From Calonectria ilicicola (taxonomy: Eukaryota; Ascomycota; Sordariomycetes; Hypocreales; Nectriaceae), in the NCBI GenBank assembly GCA_020809705.1, contig CP085832.1, positions 5,146,001-5,210,000 on the forward strand: a stretch of DNA of 64,000 bases, written 5' to 3'. The position numbers were made by a program, and so were the translations under genes. The notes under the pieces are model-generated. The model ran no database searches, was not told the origin of the DNA, and worked only from the letters and a program-made list of their open reading frames with translations. Each line of letters starts with the position of its first letter. Within the stretch, counting starts at the first letter, position 1. Shown piece by piece: positions 51,492 to 62,435 of this stretch.

Positions 51492-52068
51492 ATGGAGGAG
51501 ATTTGGCCTCTCATGTCCTTTACGGTCTAGGTAAGTAATATCCTTTAATTTGGTCTAAACTAATACGAATTATTTATAGTTGCCTTTACACGGGATTAAA
51601 TTCTCCTCCCCGCATTTCATCGGAACTTCATCGTCGTCAATTTTCGGAAGTGTGTTTCTTGTGTGCTTTTCTGCCGCCTTCTTATTTCATCGATTCCACA
51701 AAGACCAATCACGCCAAAACCACTTCCTCATTGTCGGCATATTCTGTGGCATGGCAATGGTCATGGTGGCAACTAGTGGGGCAGACCCTTGGGGACCTTT
51801 TTTCGTGTACGTGCCCGGCTGTGTTGCCTTGGCCTTCGCGATGAGCGCCGTGTTCCGTAGAATGACTGCGGAGAAACGCACTGATCTCGTGTATGGGCTC
51901 ATGATCGATAATGATGCCAAACCGCCTATGACCCAATGGCTGTTCCGGGAGGGTCCTGGCTTCGAAGCCGACCAAGTACCCACCCAGGTATTGGAATATA
52001 GTGCCGCTGTCAATGGGAAGAAAATTATCGGTAAGCTACTCTCAGAGAAGTGGCGAAACCAGCGATGA
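51492..52068 (+). pseudogene. Small membrane protein gene, model unresolved (likely broken)
   Basis: An open frame from 51580 to 52068 encodes about 162 residues with three hydrophobic segments (SSIFGSVFLVCFSAAFLF, FLIVGIFCGMAMVMVA, FFVYVPGCVALAFAMSAVF) and a polar C-terminus ending LLSEKWRNQR. It has no ATG at its 5' end. Just upstream is a convincing intron, 51531-51579 (GTAAGT donor, CTAATAC-like branch point, ATTTATAG acceptor). The exon before it, starting ATG at 51492, reads MEEIWPLMSFTV and then hits TAG directly before the donor. The other two frames lead into short or stopped frames. So either the gene is mutated, or the start is elsewhere and the shorter form from about 51751 is used. 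The family is not recognised. Confidence 0.4.
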
Positions 52069-52978
52069 TGTCTTGCTTGAAATGGCTAAGAATCTAAGGA
52101 CATTGGCTCTCAACTGCCTTTCCATAGTATGCTGCTAGATATCCTCCGATGTGGTATCTGGGCGGCGCAGTATTTATTTAATAGATGGATATTTAGTTTG
52201 GGTAGTTGGTTGAACTCCATCTTGACTTGCAGGAGGTTATTTGAAATCTCATTGTGATTTGATTTAATGGAACTATTCTGCTGACTATAAATTCGCTCTC
52301 CTTTCAATTTTTTGCTGTAAGTTTCTCTGGGCTTGGCTATAACTAGAATGATGCGATAACAGTTACAACCGCACCAAACTGGCTGCTACACTCGTCTGTT
52401 CCTACAGTTCTATTTGATTGACTTATTGACCGATTTAAATGTTGGAGCCATGTTAGCGAGACTTGTTGTTATAAACTGGTTCGTCGACAAATAGCCAACT
52501 GAGCAATTGTAACCAAGCGGATGTGATTTCCATAGTTTAAGGCCCCTTAGAGATGCCTCATCATGAAGATTAAGTACACTTGGAACGTTGCTTGTATCTG
52601 CCATCTTTGTAGCTCTGGAGCTCCTGGGGAAAAATCACTGTCAAGCTCGCCTTTTCTTTTATTTTATTGGATATACACACGCAGAGGTGTCTCCTTTTAA
52701 AGAAAGTAGAAGCTAAGGGCTTTCGAAACGAAGGAGAAGTGCTTGATGTGCTGATATCGGATTCTTATACCTTTGATTGTTTCAAAATGAAAAGAAAACC
52801 ATGATATATGTAGTTAATTGTCTCTGAACTAAAAAGGGGTGCTTGGGTTTGTGTTCATACACTGGTGGCCAGCTGTCTCTTAGATCAACGAATGCCAATT
52901 AATTCGAGTAAGTCTATGTATGTTATATTGTGGTTAAATATGTAAAAAATGGAGGGAAAAAGCCATTCGATTGCCTAT
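52069..52978. other. Intergenic, no gene seen
   Basis: Normal composition and only short open frames without recognisable motifs. It includes the 3' flank of the minus-strand secreted-protein gene. Confidence 0.5.
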
Positions 52979-53941
52979 TTATGCCTGGATAACAAAATTG
53001 ATTGCAGTATACGCGCTTGGTCGGGTAGCCGGGTCGTACATGTAAATACCAATGTTTGATGAGATTGTAGGGTCGACAGCGAATTGGGTCACCACTCCAG
53101 ACGTTAACTGTGCTTGGCAAGACAAGTTATCACCTGCAAATCCTTTGGTACAAGTAACAGGCGACACATTGTTGGTCAACAGTGAGGCTGAGGAGAATGT
53201 ATAAACTTTGTTGGCGGAGTTGGATACGGCGACATATCTGCCCAATGTCATCAGACGGCCCGTGGAATCCTCAATAGAGAACGAGCGTGCCGAAAAGCCT
53301 GAGTATGTGGGACTGAAATATAGTGCCTGGTTGCCATCGTATGATTGCGGTTGTTGGCCATTCACGTTTGTCGGACCGCTGGCTTCAAGAACAAAGGTAG
53401 CAAGGGGCGGAGCTACTGTAGATGATGTTATTTCTGCAGCGGTAGTGGTTGACTCTATTATTTCGGGTAACTCTGTTGTATCGGGTAACTCTGTTGGAGT
53501 AGGTGACTCTATCGTAGCGGGCAATTCCGTAGTATCTGTGGTTGAACTGATAGCAACATCGCTCGTCTCTGTTGGAGTAGATGACTCTGTCGTAGCGGGC
53601 AATTCCGTAGTATCTGTGGTTGAACTGATGGCGACATCGCTCGTCTCTGTTGGAATTGAGATGATATCCGTCGTAGCATCTGTCGTGGTCACCACATCGT
53701 TGACGTCTGTACTCGTGGAGACCTCTGTCAGAGTTGCGGAACCACTCATAGCCTCAGATAGGGTCTCGGAAGCATCGTCGCTGACAGAGGAGCTGGAAGG
53801 GCTGTCACTCGAGCTGCTGATTGTCGGGAGATACGTGTTGGTGCTCAGAGTGGCGCCCTTTTTGTGTGGCACACACTGGTGACGAGCAGAGGCGAATGAC
53901 CCTGCGGCGACAAGGCCGATGCAGATGTGGGAAATTCTCAT
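52979..53941 (-). CDS. Secreted Ser/Thr-rich surface protein with 26-residue repeat, 320 aa
   Basis: A single-exon minus-strand gene. I chose the ATG at 53941 because it opens a clear signal peptide (MRISHICIGLVAAGSFASA) that an upstream in-frame ATG at 54034 would bury. After the signal comes a Ser/Thr-rich, probably O-glycosylated stalk (about residues 35-190). It contains two tandem copies of a 26-residue unit built on TETSDVAISSTTDTTELPAT, then shorter TELPDTTELPE echoes. The C-terminal about 125 residues form a compact module with two cysteines (VTCTKGFAGDNLSC) and many aromatic and Gly residues. No GPI-anchor signal is evident: the tail TAINFVIQA is short. The layout suits a cell-wall or extracellular protein. 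The function is not known. The repeat could vary in copy number between strains. Confidence 0.8.
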   Translation of the reverse strand: MRISHICIGLVAAGSFASARHQCVPHKKGATLSTNTYLPTISSSSDSPSSSSVSDDASETLSEAMSGSATLTEVSTSTDVNDVVTTTDATTDIISIPTETSDVAISSTTDTTELPATTESSTPTETSDVAISSTTDTTELPATIESPTPTELPDTTELPEIIESTTTAAEITSSTVAPPLATFVLEASGPTNVNGQQPQSYDGNQALYFSPTYSGFSARSFSIEDSTGRLMTLGRYVAVSNSANKVYTFSSASLLTNNVSPVTCTKGFAGDNLSCQAQLTSGVVTQFAVDPTISSNIGIYMYDPATRPSAYTAINFVIQA

Positions 53942-54867
53942 GATGCAGTGAAGGGAATGAGATCGTCCACCAGAGAAATGCGCCTGTTTAAGACGACCTG
54001 TTTTTGTGGCGTTTTTGTAACTTGTAGGGAACAATGATCGGAAGATTCGGTCAGTTTTCTGCAGGGAGATTGGTGCTTTTATTGCCTTATTCCCCTGGCC
54101 TAAGTGCCTTAGACCCGATGCTAGTAACGCATGCTTAAAATTATCACTTGATGACGAATGGCAATTTTACGAATCCAAGTCCGATCGGTGGCTTGGCAAG
54201 CACCGTTCAAGACTAGCATCACGCAACCGTTGCTGAACTAAGATCAATAGTTCAGCCACCCAGCGGAGTTCAGAGCAATAATTGTTTTTTCTTCCCACTT
54301 CTGCCCACTTTTCATCCCCACTTTCTTTTTTTGATTTAATTGAAAGGAACAAATCGCCAGCAGGCTCAAGTACGAGCCAGAGAAGTGGGAGGTTTGCCCA
54401 ATTAAGGAATAGTCTTGCTAGCATCCTCCATAATCAAGATCATCCAGGCGCTAATCGTAGTCCCTATAAACGATTGCCTGCCACAACATCCATCGCTTAC
54501 CGCTGATCATGGCCCCATAAACATGTACCTGGTACGGATGAGGTCACTTCGTTCACAATTCATCAAAATATGGCGCTTCCTTGTATACAGGGGTTAGCCG
54601 TGTATAGTGAATGACCATAGAAAGATTCCTAGATAGAAAGGCGGCCTTGGGGTCTTAGGTTTGATCGACATGAAGATCAGGACTTGGCCTCGATGGTCAA
54701 TTGGCCAGCCCCGGCAGGGCCCGTGGTCTATATGTTGATAAGACAGGTCCGTGTGTTATTTAGTATGGTGTTTTGGGGCCGACCGCGGCCGTGACCATCT
54801 TCCTTTTACCTGTATCACGATGCCGGCTGGTCCGGGCATCTGACCTAAGTAATAGCCGTCTGTATGA
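53942..54867. other. Intergenic, no gene seen
   Basis: Normal composition. This is the upstream region of the secreted-protein gene on the left and possible upstream exons of the rhodopsin-like fragment on the right. No convincing coding sequence or regulatory site was identified. Confidence 0.45.
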
Positions 54868-55413
54868 GTGATTGAGACCACTTCTGAGTGTGACATAATT
54901 CAAAATTATTATTTCCAGGTGTTTCTGGCCTTCGAGCTTCTACATGTTTTGTCAACATGGTCAGCCAAATTTTCCATATTTGCCACCTTGCAACCTCTTC
55001 TGCTTGAGGCCTCCTATCGCCGAGTTACCTACGTTGCCAAAGCCGTAACAAGCATTTACTCAATGTCCCATTTGATTTGGAGTATTACCAAATGGGCTAT
55101 CCCTGGAGCATACGTTACCTGTCTCACTAATCTGGTCATATCTACATACCTTCACGCAGCTGGTCTTATTTCTCATTATATTATACTCGCCATCGTGTGT
55201 ATTGTAATTATTTTAAAATTTAAAATGAAGACCTCAGAGGAGCTCTCTATTCTCAGACTCCTTTTAACTGGATTGAGGTACAATCTCTTTCCTCTCTCAT
55301 ATTCTCACTTTCCTACGATCCTAATTTCATTTTTCTTTACTCTTGTTGTGGCGACGATCTTACGAGCGTTCTATACGTTGAGCATGATAAGCCCTTTGGG
55401 ACCATTTGCGTGA
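54868..55413 (+). pseudogene. Polytopic membrane protein fragment, possibly fungal rhodopsin-like family
   Basis: An open frame of 181 residues has about five hydrophobic segments. A likely intron acceptor (TTATTTCCAG) ends at 54918, so the first residues are probably intronic and coding starts at the GTGTTTCTGGCC that follows. The segment ILKFKMKTSEELSILRLLLTGLR resembles the helix-loop pattern (W..QM..S.KL....FG.R) of the fungal rhodopsin-like integral membrane family. Upstream exons with the earlier helices were not found. The usual conserved Trp and Cys positions are missing. It is therefore either a degenerate remnant or a different membrane protein; the family call is weak. Confidence 0.4.
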
Positions 55414-55566
55414 AATCAACCTTTTCGGAATATTCACGATCATTGAAACGTTACTGCCATTGTTCAACCGACTGAATCTTGTTTCTGAATCAATATAGAT
55501 AGTCATATACAAATACAAGCATTGAATAGTAAGTTTATATCTCCCAAGAGCAGAGCCAGCAGGAGA

Positions 55567-55819
55567 CTAGTTCTTAGCCCGCGGACCCGCGCAGTAGTTG
55601 AAGCAGTTGCGGGACGTAGCACCTTTCTATTGTCCCTGGTTAACATTTTTCATCACTGATTCTTATCTGTAAAACCTACAGCAAGGCAGTCCTCAAAAAA
55701 AGATTGGGGAGAAGGCTATGATTATTAGAATTCAATGTAATATGCCTCGAGATAGAACTACTCACAGCCGCAGCAGCAACAGCTGCAAAGACAGCAATAA
55801 CAACAGCAGTAAGCTTCAT
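55567..55819 (-). CDS. Candidate small secreted cysteine-containing peptide, 37 aa as modelled
   Basis: On the minus strand an ATG at 55819 opens MKLTAVVIAVFAAVAAAA, a near-perfect signal peptide, ending at a GTGAGT donor. The first exon is 55766-55819. The simplest continuation uses the ATAG acceptor at 55627, giving exon 55567-55626, which reads KGATSRNCFNYCAGPRAKN then stop. The mature part would be under 20 residues with a C-x3-C pair. The 139-bp intron is long for this locus, so an extra small exon may lie inside it. No homologue is recognised. It could be a processed secreted peptide, or a chance signal-like frame. Splicing needs transcript support. Confidence 0.35.
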
Positions 55820-56233
55820 TTTGTAGACGATTTTGAGGATTGCAAAAAAGTGAATTTAGATATAGATAATATAGGTGCGGATAGTATAATTGGTATGAAG
55901 GAACATGAACTTGTTTTATATTTAGACTTTATTGATTGATATTATGCCTTTCACGTAAGATGGATATAATCGCCGAGGTTGATGGTCGGGTCTGCAAGCA
56001 TAATCCAATTACTTAAAAATAAGCTAAGCCAAGACGACAGGGGACCGGGAACGTAGCCGATTGCTAAATTTGTTCCTCGATCTGTTATGCATATCGATTA
56101 AGATACCCCTCGACATTGTGGAGATAACCTGGCGTGAGAGGTTGACGAATGATTCCCTCCCCAAGACAACGGGTATTACCCGGTGGGTTGACTAAGCAGC
56201 AGCGCTCGCAGGCTCACTGGGCTCTAAAGGCCC

Positions 56234-56257
56234 CCACCTCTCCTATCGGAGAGGTGG
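56234..56257. other. Perfect 10-bp hairpin, TATC loop
   Basis: CCACCTCTCC is followed after TATC by its exact complement GGAGAGGTGG. It lies at the right edge of the normal-composition island, just before the A+T-rich transposon at about 56290. No run of T follows on the plus strand, and fungal nuclear genes do not use such terminators, so the role is unknown. Confidence 0.5.
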
Positions 56258-56289
56258 TTTCAAAACCTGTAACCGTGTCGAATGTGTAT

Positions 56290-58156
56290 CCTACTTCCAC
56301 ATTGTAACTTACCTATAACTCCTTTATTTCTTGCTTAAATTACTTTAAATTTTAAATATTATTAATTTTATATATAAATTTAATATACCTTAAATTTTAG
56401 TTAAATTGTGTGTAATTGTAGTAAGTATAGCTTATATATTTTTATTAGGTGAGAATATTATATAGATGATTTAGGGGAATTTTATATTATTTTAATTGTT
56501 TATAATAGTAGAAATAATTATTATATACTATATTATTATATTTTTTATTAAAAAATATATATTTTTATTAAAAGTTAGAAAGTGGTTTTTTTTATTTTTA
56601 ATAAGGGTAGTATTTTAATTATTTTTATTAATAAGAAAAAATAAGTTATTATTATTTATATTTATAATATTAAAAAAAGTATATTTATTATAACTAAGGC
56701 TTATTTATATAATTATACTAGCTTTCTAAGAAAATACTATTTAAATAGCTTAAAGTTATTAATCTTAAAATTTTAGATCACCTACTTTAAGAAGAGGTAT
56801 CCTAAGCTTCAATTTAAAGCGCCTAAGATTAAAGAGATTATAAAGATTATAGCTGAATATAATCTCCCTTATCTAGACTATTAGTTCATAAAGCTAGAAG
56901 CTATTATAATAAGAGCCTTAATTATAGTAACTAATTTCTGGAATTTTAATAAAATATTATTATAATTAGATTAGGTAAATAATAACTTAAAGATATTTTT
57001 AACTTATATAAAGAAAAACACCTAGCCTATAACTTTTCAATTGGGCAATAAGGAGTCATTAATCTCTATAAATATAATCAATATTATTAGAAGGTTAATT
57101 CCTTCCTTTCTTATTCTCTTAGTAAAAGTTATTCTTAAGGAATATATAATAGCTAATATTAATAAAAATATTATCCTTACTATAATAATATCTAGCTTTA
57201 ATAATAATTATCAAGCCCTATAGTAGTTATATTATTTTAATTATTACTCTTTTACTCTAAGTAATAGCTTTAATAACTATATAATTAAAAAATAGTTTAG
57301 ATATAATATTCATATTAAAAGAGAAAACTAGACCTAAGAGCTTATAGTCTAGAAAAGGAAAAAGAAAAACCTAATATATTGAATACTTCTGATAAATGGT
57401 TTTTTTACTTATAAAAACCTTAACTTTATATAATATTATTATACCTTTAATATTATTCTATTTCACCTTCCTTTATATACTAATTATATCCTTTAATCTC
57501 TTAATATTAGTATTTATTAATATCTTAAGAAAATATAACATTCAATCTTTAATAATTTTATAAAAGATAAAAATCTCTAAATTACTTACTTTAACTTCCT
57601 TTAATAGTAGAATTTATTAAAAAAGATAGTATTTAAAGTATATTATATATATATAGACTTTAAGAAGGTAGATTTATAGCCATTTACTCCTGAAGTTATA
57701 CTAGGCCCACTATAGCAAAATACCAAAGACCTTATAGAGCCACTATTTTCTCAATTATTAGAGAAGTATACAGCAATACCTAGGAAGGCTAAAAGATAAC
57801 TTAAAGCTTATAATATTATAAAGCAATTTAATATATTAAAGAGCCTAATAAGAGCTATTATTAAATATGCCTAAGCTGCCCTTAACCTAGCTATTATAAT
57901 CCGGTCAGCGTATAAAGAGATAATCTAGTAGTAAGAAGAGCAGGTTGCTGTATAAGCCTGGCGTATATATATACAGCGGCATATAAAAGTCAATAATAGT
58001 ACCTACACCATAAAGGAAATGCATTTAATAATAACTACTAAAGCTTATAAAGACCTCAAGAAAGATATTACCCAGAAAAGCTGCCTCCAAAAGGGCAATT
58101 TTAACCGATTACAATAGCAAGAGTAATAGCAGGTGCAAAATACAGCCCCTGGCACC
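56290..58156 (+). mobile_element. Second pogo/Fot1-type transposon remnant, RIP-mutated, cut by A2
   Basis: Plus-strand reading through stops gives a transposase different from the 7817 element. In order there are: a helix-turn-helix-like region (about 56700-56880, LPYLDY.FIKLEA), a core with FWNFNK and GNKESLISINII (about 56930-57080, in which the F(N/D)E block is degraded), SSFNNNYQAL (57190-57223), and HLPSYTNYIL.SLNISIYQYLKKYHS (about 57470-57540), which corresponds to the SHTSHxLQPLDVGxFxPLK block of the family. The C-terminus continues to about 58100. No terminal repeat is identified on the left (boundary approximate). The right end is lost because gypsy A2 inserted at 58157. Confidence 0.72.
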
Positions 58157-58545
58157 TGTTATGACCCATGCCATAACGAGGGCGGTCAGACTTGGCAGAA
58201 CAAGGATAGACCCACCTACCCGGGACCGTGATCACTACATACGTATGATCACTACCGCGATCAGGACGTGATCACTATAATTACTACTGTAATTACCAAG
58301 ATAATCATTGTAATACCTAGTGATTATATATTAAGCTTAGAAGTATATAAATAGATTAAAATTAATTATAAGGGATAGTCTTGATTAGCTTTTAATATAA
58401 TTTAGTTATTTTAATTATGATTAATTATTATTTAATATAATACTTCTATTACTCTATTTTATTATAATATATTTAATTATTCTATTAATAATAAACCTTT
58501 TATTTTAATTAGTTTATTAAGTTAGGAATTAATTAAATTATTATA
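58157..58545 (+). repeat. gypsy A2 5' LTR
   Basis: A 389-bp LTR. The first ~170 bp are un-mutated and differ considerably from the A1 LTR, with a repeated GTGATCACTA-like motif (58228-58278). The second half is closely similar to A1 and A+T-shifted. It is thus a distinct LTR subtype joined to a family A body. Confidence 0.85.
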
Positions 58546-61500
58546 TATTAAAAACTTTTATTTAATTAATTACTTATATTAATAATTAAATAATAATAAT
58601 ATCTAAAAAGAACCCTATTACTATTATTTCTTCTAATAATATTAAATTAATTATAGAATTATAATAAATTAAGAAGAAATTTATAAATATATAAGCTTAA
58701 CTTAAAGTAAAAGAAGCTAGAACTACTATAATTAAAGGAAGTAAAAGTAAAGATATTAATAAAATTCTAAGACCCTTAACTTTAGAATCCTTCCTAAAGA
58801 AAGCTGCTAATATAATCCCCTTCCTTACCCAAATAAAAGAATACTTCTACTTCTTCCTAACCCAACTTATAACTCCTAAAGCCTAAGTACTATATATTAA
58901 AACCTTTCTTTAAGAAAATATAAAAATATAATTTAAACTTATTATAAAAGATTATTTAAAAAATAAAAATAATATTAATTAAACTAAAGAAACTTAAAAA
59001 ATCTTTAAAGATTAGAAAAATTTTAAAACTACTATTAAAGATAACTTTAATATAATTAATATAAAATAATAAGCTATAAATTAATTATATAAGCTCAAAT
59101 AAATAAAATCCTATAACTAATATTCAACCGAATTTAAAAGAATTATAGCATAAATAGCCTAGGATAATAATATATTAATAGAACTTTATTATAGAGGCCT
59201 GAAGAGTGAAGTTAAAAATGAAATCTATAAGGAAGATTAGCTAGAAAAACTCTTAGAGTATATTAAAAGTACTATTAAGATTAATAAAAAACAATTTAAT
59301 TAATATAAAGAACATGCCCAAAATAATAAAACCTTATATATCCTAAATAAAAGAAAAATCTAGAATAAATAATAAAATACTACATATAAGACTTATTTAG
59401 GACCAATAGAACTTGATGTTACCTAAGGTTATAATAAAAATAAGATCACCTACTTCAACTATAGAAAAAAGGATATAAATCCTTTAAATACTACTCTCTA
59501 AAAACAGAAAACCAATTTAAACTTATACTAAAAGAATAGAAATAATTTAATATTATAAAAACTTAATAGACCCTAGTATTAGAAGGAAAAAGGGATATTA
59601 TAAGAAAAGTTATTCTTACTATTATTAAGAAATATAAACTAATTACTATAATTAAGTAGTATATAGAAGATTATAAGTTATATAAGATAAAACTCACTTT
59701 ATAATAAGAAATCAACAAAGCTATCCAAAAAGTATAATCAACCTAATAAAAAGGCTAGTCCTACCTTCCCTACAAATGGCTAGAATAAGCTAAGAAGATA
59801 GAAATCCTTATATCTATTCTAGATATATATATTAATAAAGCACTAATATAATAGAATACTTATACTTATAATAAAAATAGAAATAGGAAATAAATAACTA
59901 ATATTAAAAGAATAGTCTAATAAGTTAAAGAACCTTTGTAAGATAGAGATAAAATCTTCCTACTTACACAAAGCAAATAATAATCAGGAAACCATAACCC
60001 CCAACCTATCTAATATTAAGAGGATAACCTTAAATTAAATATAATATATAAAGAATATAAGAATATTTTATAAATAAGCTATTATAATTATAATTACTTT
60101 TAATATATAAAGTAAAAATAATATATAATATACTTTCTTATTAAAGTAGAAAATATAATTATCTATTATACTTATAAAAAACATTTCAATTAATATAAAA
60201 TAATAAAAAGAAACCCTTACTACTAGTTCACTATATTGGAACTAAGTAAGCCTAAGTTCCCTAATTATAATAAGCTACTTTAAAATAAATATTAAGACTT
60301 TAAATATAATATCTATATAATAAATAAAGTAATGGCCTAGTACTGAATAAAACTAAAAAACAAGTAAAGCCTCTTATAAAAGAGTAGTAAAAGTAGCTAA
60401 AGTAATAATCTCTAAAATTACTAAAAGAACTTCCTAAAAAAGCTTTATACTTTACAATTAAAAAGCAACCTTAATAATAATTAAAAATAAAAATAAGGAT
60501 TAAAGGGAAATAATATAATATTATAGTGAATAATAGAGTTAAGTAAAATTATATAAATCTTTAAATAGTTAATAAACTTTAATTATTATAAATAATAAAA
60601 GTCAATTTATATAAAATTATTAATATAGAAGGAATACTTTTTAAATATAATAATAGTATTATAGATAAGAAGATTGATTATTTAAAAGTCTTTATTAAAG
60701 GAAAGAACTAAAGAATAACCTTTAATATTATTAATATTAGATAATATAATCTAGTTTTAAAGTATTTATAGTTATATTAATATAACCCTAATATTTACTA
60801 ATATATTAGCCAAGTATAAATACCTAAGAAATATAATGTAACTAGCAATATTTCTATAAATCTAGCTAAAAGATCTTAAACTCCTAGCCTTAACCAAGTA
60901 GAAGATATAAGTAAAGAAGAATCTTTATTACTTAAAGAAATAAAATATAAATATAAGAATAATTAGAAAAGGTAAAGATAATAAATAATTATTTACCTTA
61001 GAATATAGTTTTAATAAATTAATAAAAGTCTTAAAGAAATAAAAGTTAAAGTAAAAATAGATAGATTATATAATATACTCTTATAATACTAAATTTATAA
61101 AAAGCTTTTTATAGAAGAACTAGATACTAGATTACCTAAGTTTAGCTAGTAAGATTATAAAATCATCCTTAAAAATAAATCTAATACCTAATTTTACCCT
61201 ATTTATAATCTCAACCAAATTAAATTAAATACCTTAAAGAAATATATCCAAGATATACTTAAAAAGGATATATCTATATTTTAAACTCTAAAGCTAATTA
61301 CCCTATTATATTTATATCTAAGAAAAACAAGAAGCTATATCTTATTATAGATTATTAATAGTTTAATAATATTATTATTAAAGATTGCACTTTATTATTA
61401 TTAATTAATAAAATAAAAGATTATCTTTATAAAGCTAATATCTTTATTACATTAGATCTTAAAGGAATATATAATCTTATTTATATTAAAAAAAATATAA

Positions 61501-62050
61501 ATAAAAAACCACTTTTTAAATTAAGTTTAGACTATTTAAATATCTAATTATATCTTTTAAACTTATAAATATATTAATATTATTCTAGCAAATAATAACT
61601 AATATATTATAAAAATACTTAAATATCTTTATTATCTACTACTTAAATAATATCCTTATTTTCTTTAAAAATAAAGAAGAATATAAAGAATATATTTATA
61701 AGGTCTTAAAAGCCCTCTAAGACACTAAACTTCTAATTAAATTAGAAAAAAGCAAGTTCTACACTTAAGAAGTAGAATTCCTAGGATATATTATTAGCTC
61801 TAATAAAATTCATATGGACCTAAAGAAAGTTACTATAATAAAAGATTAAAAGGAATTTATTAATATAAAGGAAGTATAAGCCTTCCTTAGATTTACTAAC
61901 TATTACTGAAGGTTTATTAAGGGATTTAGTAAAATTACCTTAGGTATAATAGAACTAACTAAGAAAGGAATTATCTTTTAATAGGAAAGTAAAGTATAAT
62001 AATTATTTAAAGCTATAAAAAATACTATTTTAAAAGAACCTATTCTTATA
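58157..62050 (+). mobile_element. Ty3/gypsy family A copy A2, truncated at telomeric repeats
   Basis: It starts TGTTATGACCC and is collinear with A1: 5' LTR, gag (about 58.6-59.8 kb), reverse transcriptase (about 61.25-62.0 kb, with YYLNNILIF in place of YYLDDILIF near 61640). It stops within the segment just before RNase H, at the position matching about 20350 in A1, where telomere-like repeats begin. The 3' third and 3' LTR are absent. Coding frames are RIP-destroyed. The five bases before it, GCACC, are the expected target duplication, but the partner copy is lost. Confidence 0.88.
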
Positions 62051-62080
62051 AGGGTTAGGGTTTAGGGTTTAAGGGTTAGG
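62051..62080 (+). repeat. Interstitial telomere-type tract (TTAGGG variants)
   Basis: About 30 bp are composed of AGGGTTAGGG, TTTAGGG and TTTAAGGGTTAGG units, that is TTAGGG repeats with extra T or A. The G-rich strand runs left to right, as it would at a right-hand chromosome end. It lies exactly between the broken gypsy A2 and the 3' end of the non-LTR retrotransposon. Confidence 0.85.
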
Positions 62081-62435
62081 TATATTTAACTATCTATAGC
62101 TAATAGTGCTTGGTTGCTTTTTAATAGGAAAGATATTTCTAGGTTTCTAGGTCTTATAGGGGAGTATTAAGGTAAGAGTTCTTAGATAAGAAAATAAGAA
62201 AATAGAAAAATAGGAAAATAGGAAAATAGGAATTAGAGGGTAAAATAAAAAGTAAAAGAGAGAATAAAGAGAAAGTAAAGGAGAGAGTAAAAGAGAGAAT
62301 AAAGAGAGGGTAAAGGAGAGAGTAAAATAGATATTAGAGGGTAAAGTAGAGAGTAAAAGAGAGAATAAAGAAAGGGTATAGGAGAGAGTAAAATAGAGAG
62401 TAAAATAAAGAGTGAAATAGAGAGTGAAATAGGGG
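62081..62435 (-). repeat. 3' untranslated region of the telomeric retrotransposon, with simple repeats
   Basis: In the sense of the minus strand this follows the stop codon of the reverse transcriptase. First comes an array of TTTACTCTCTC / TTTATTCTCTC / CCTTTACCCTCTC units (about 62235-62430). Then come CTATTTTC units (about 62188-62230) and about 100 bp of non-repetitive sequence, ending at the telomeric CCTAACCC tract. It is not RIP-mutated. The array may be length-variable. Confidence 0.6.

Noticed and set aside
53208..53882. Plus-strand 224-residue open frame
   Set aside because: It is the antisense shadow of the Ser/Thr-rich secreted protein, whose signal peptide and composition support the minus strand.
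55718..55939. Plus-strand 73-residue open frame
   Set aside because: It overlaps antisense the better-supported signal-peptide exon and has a repeat-like Ser/Asn composition.
57041..57223. 60-residue open frame as a separate gene
   Set aside because: It is a stop-free stretch of the second pogo-type transposase, not an independent gene.
62188..62430. CRISPR-like repeat array
   Set aside because: The units are short, degenerate and contiguous without spacers, in a eukaryotic context.
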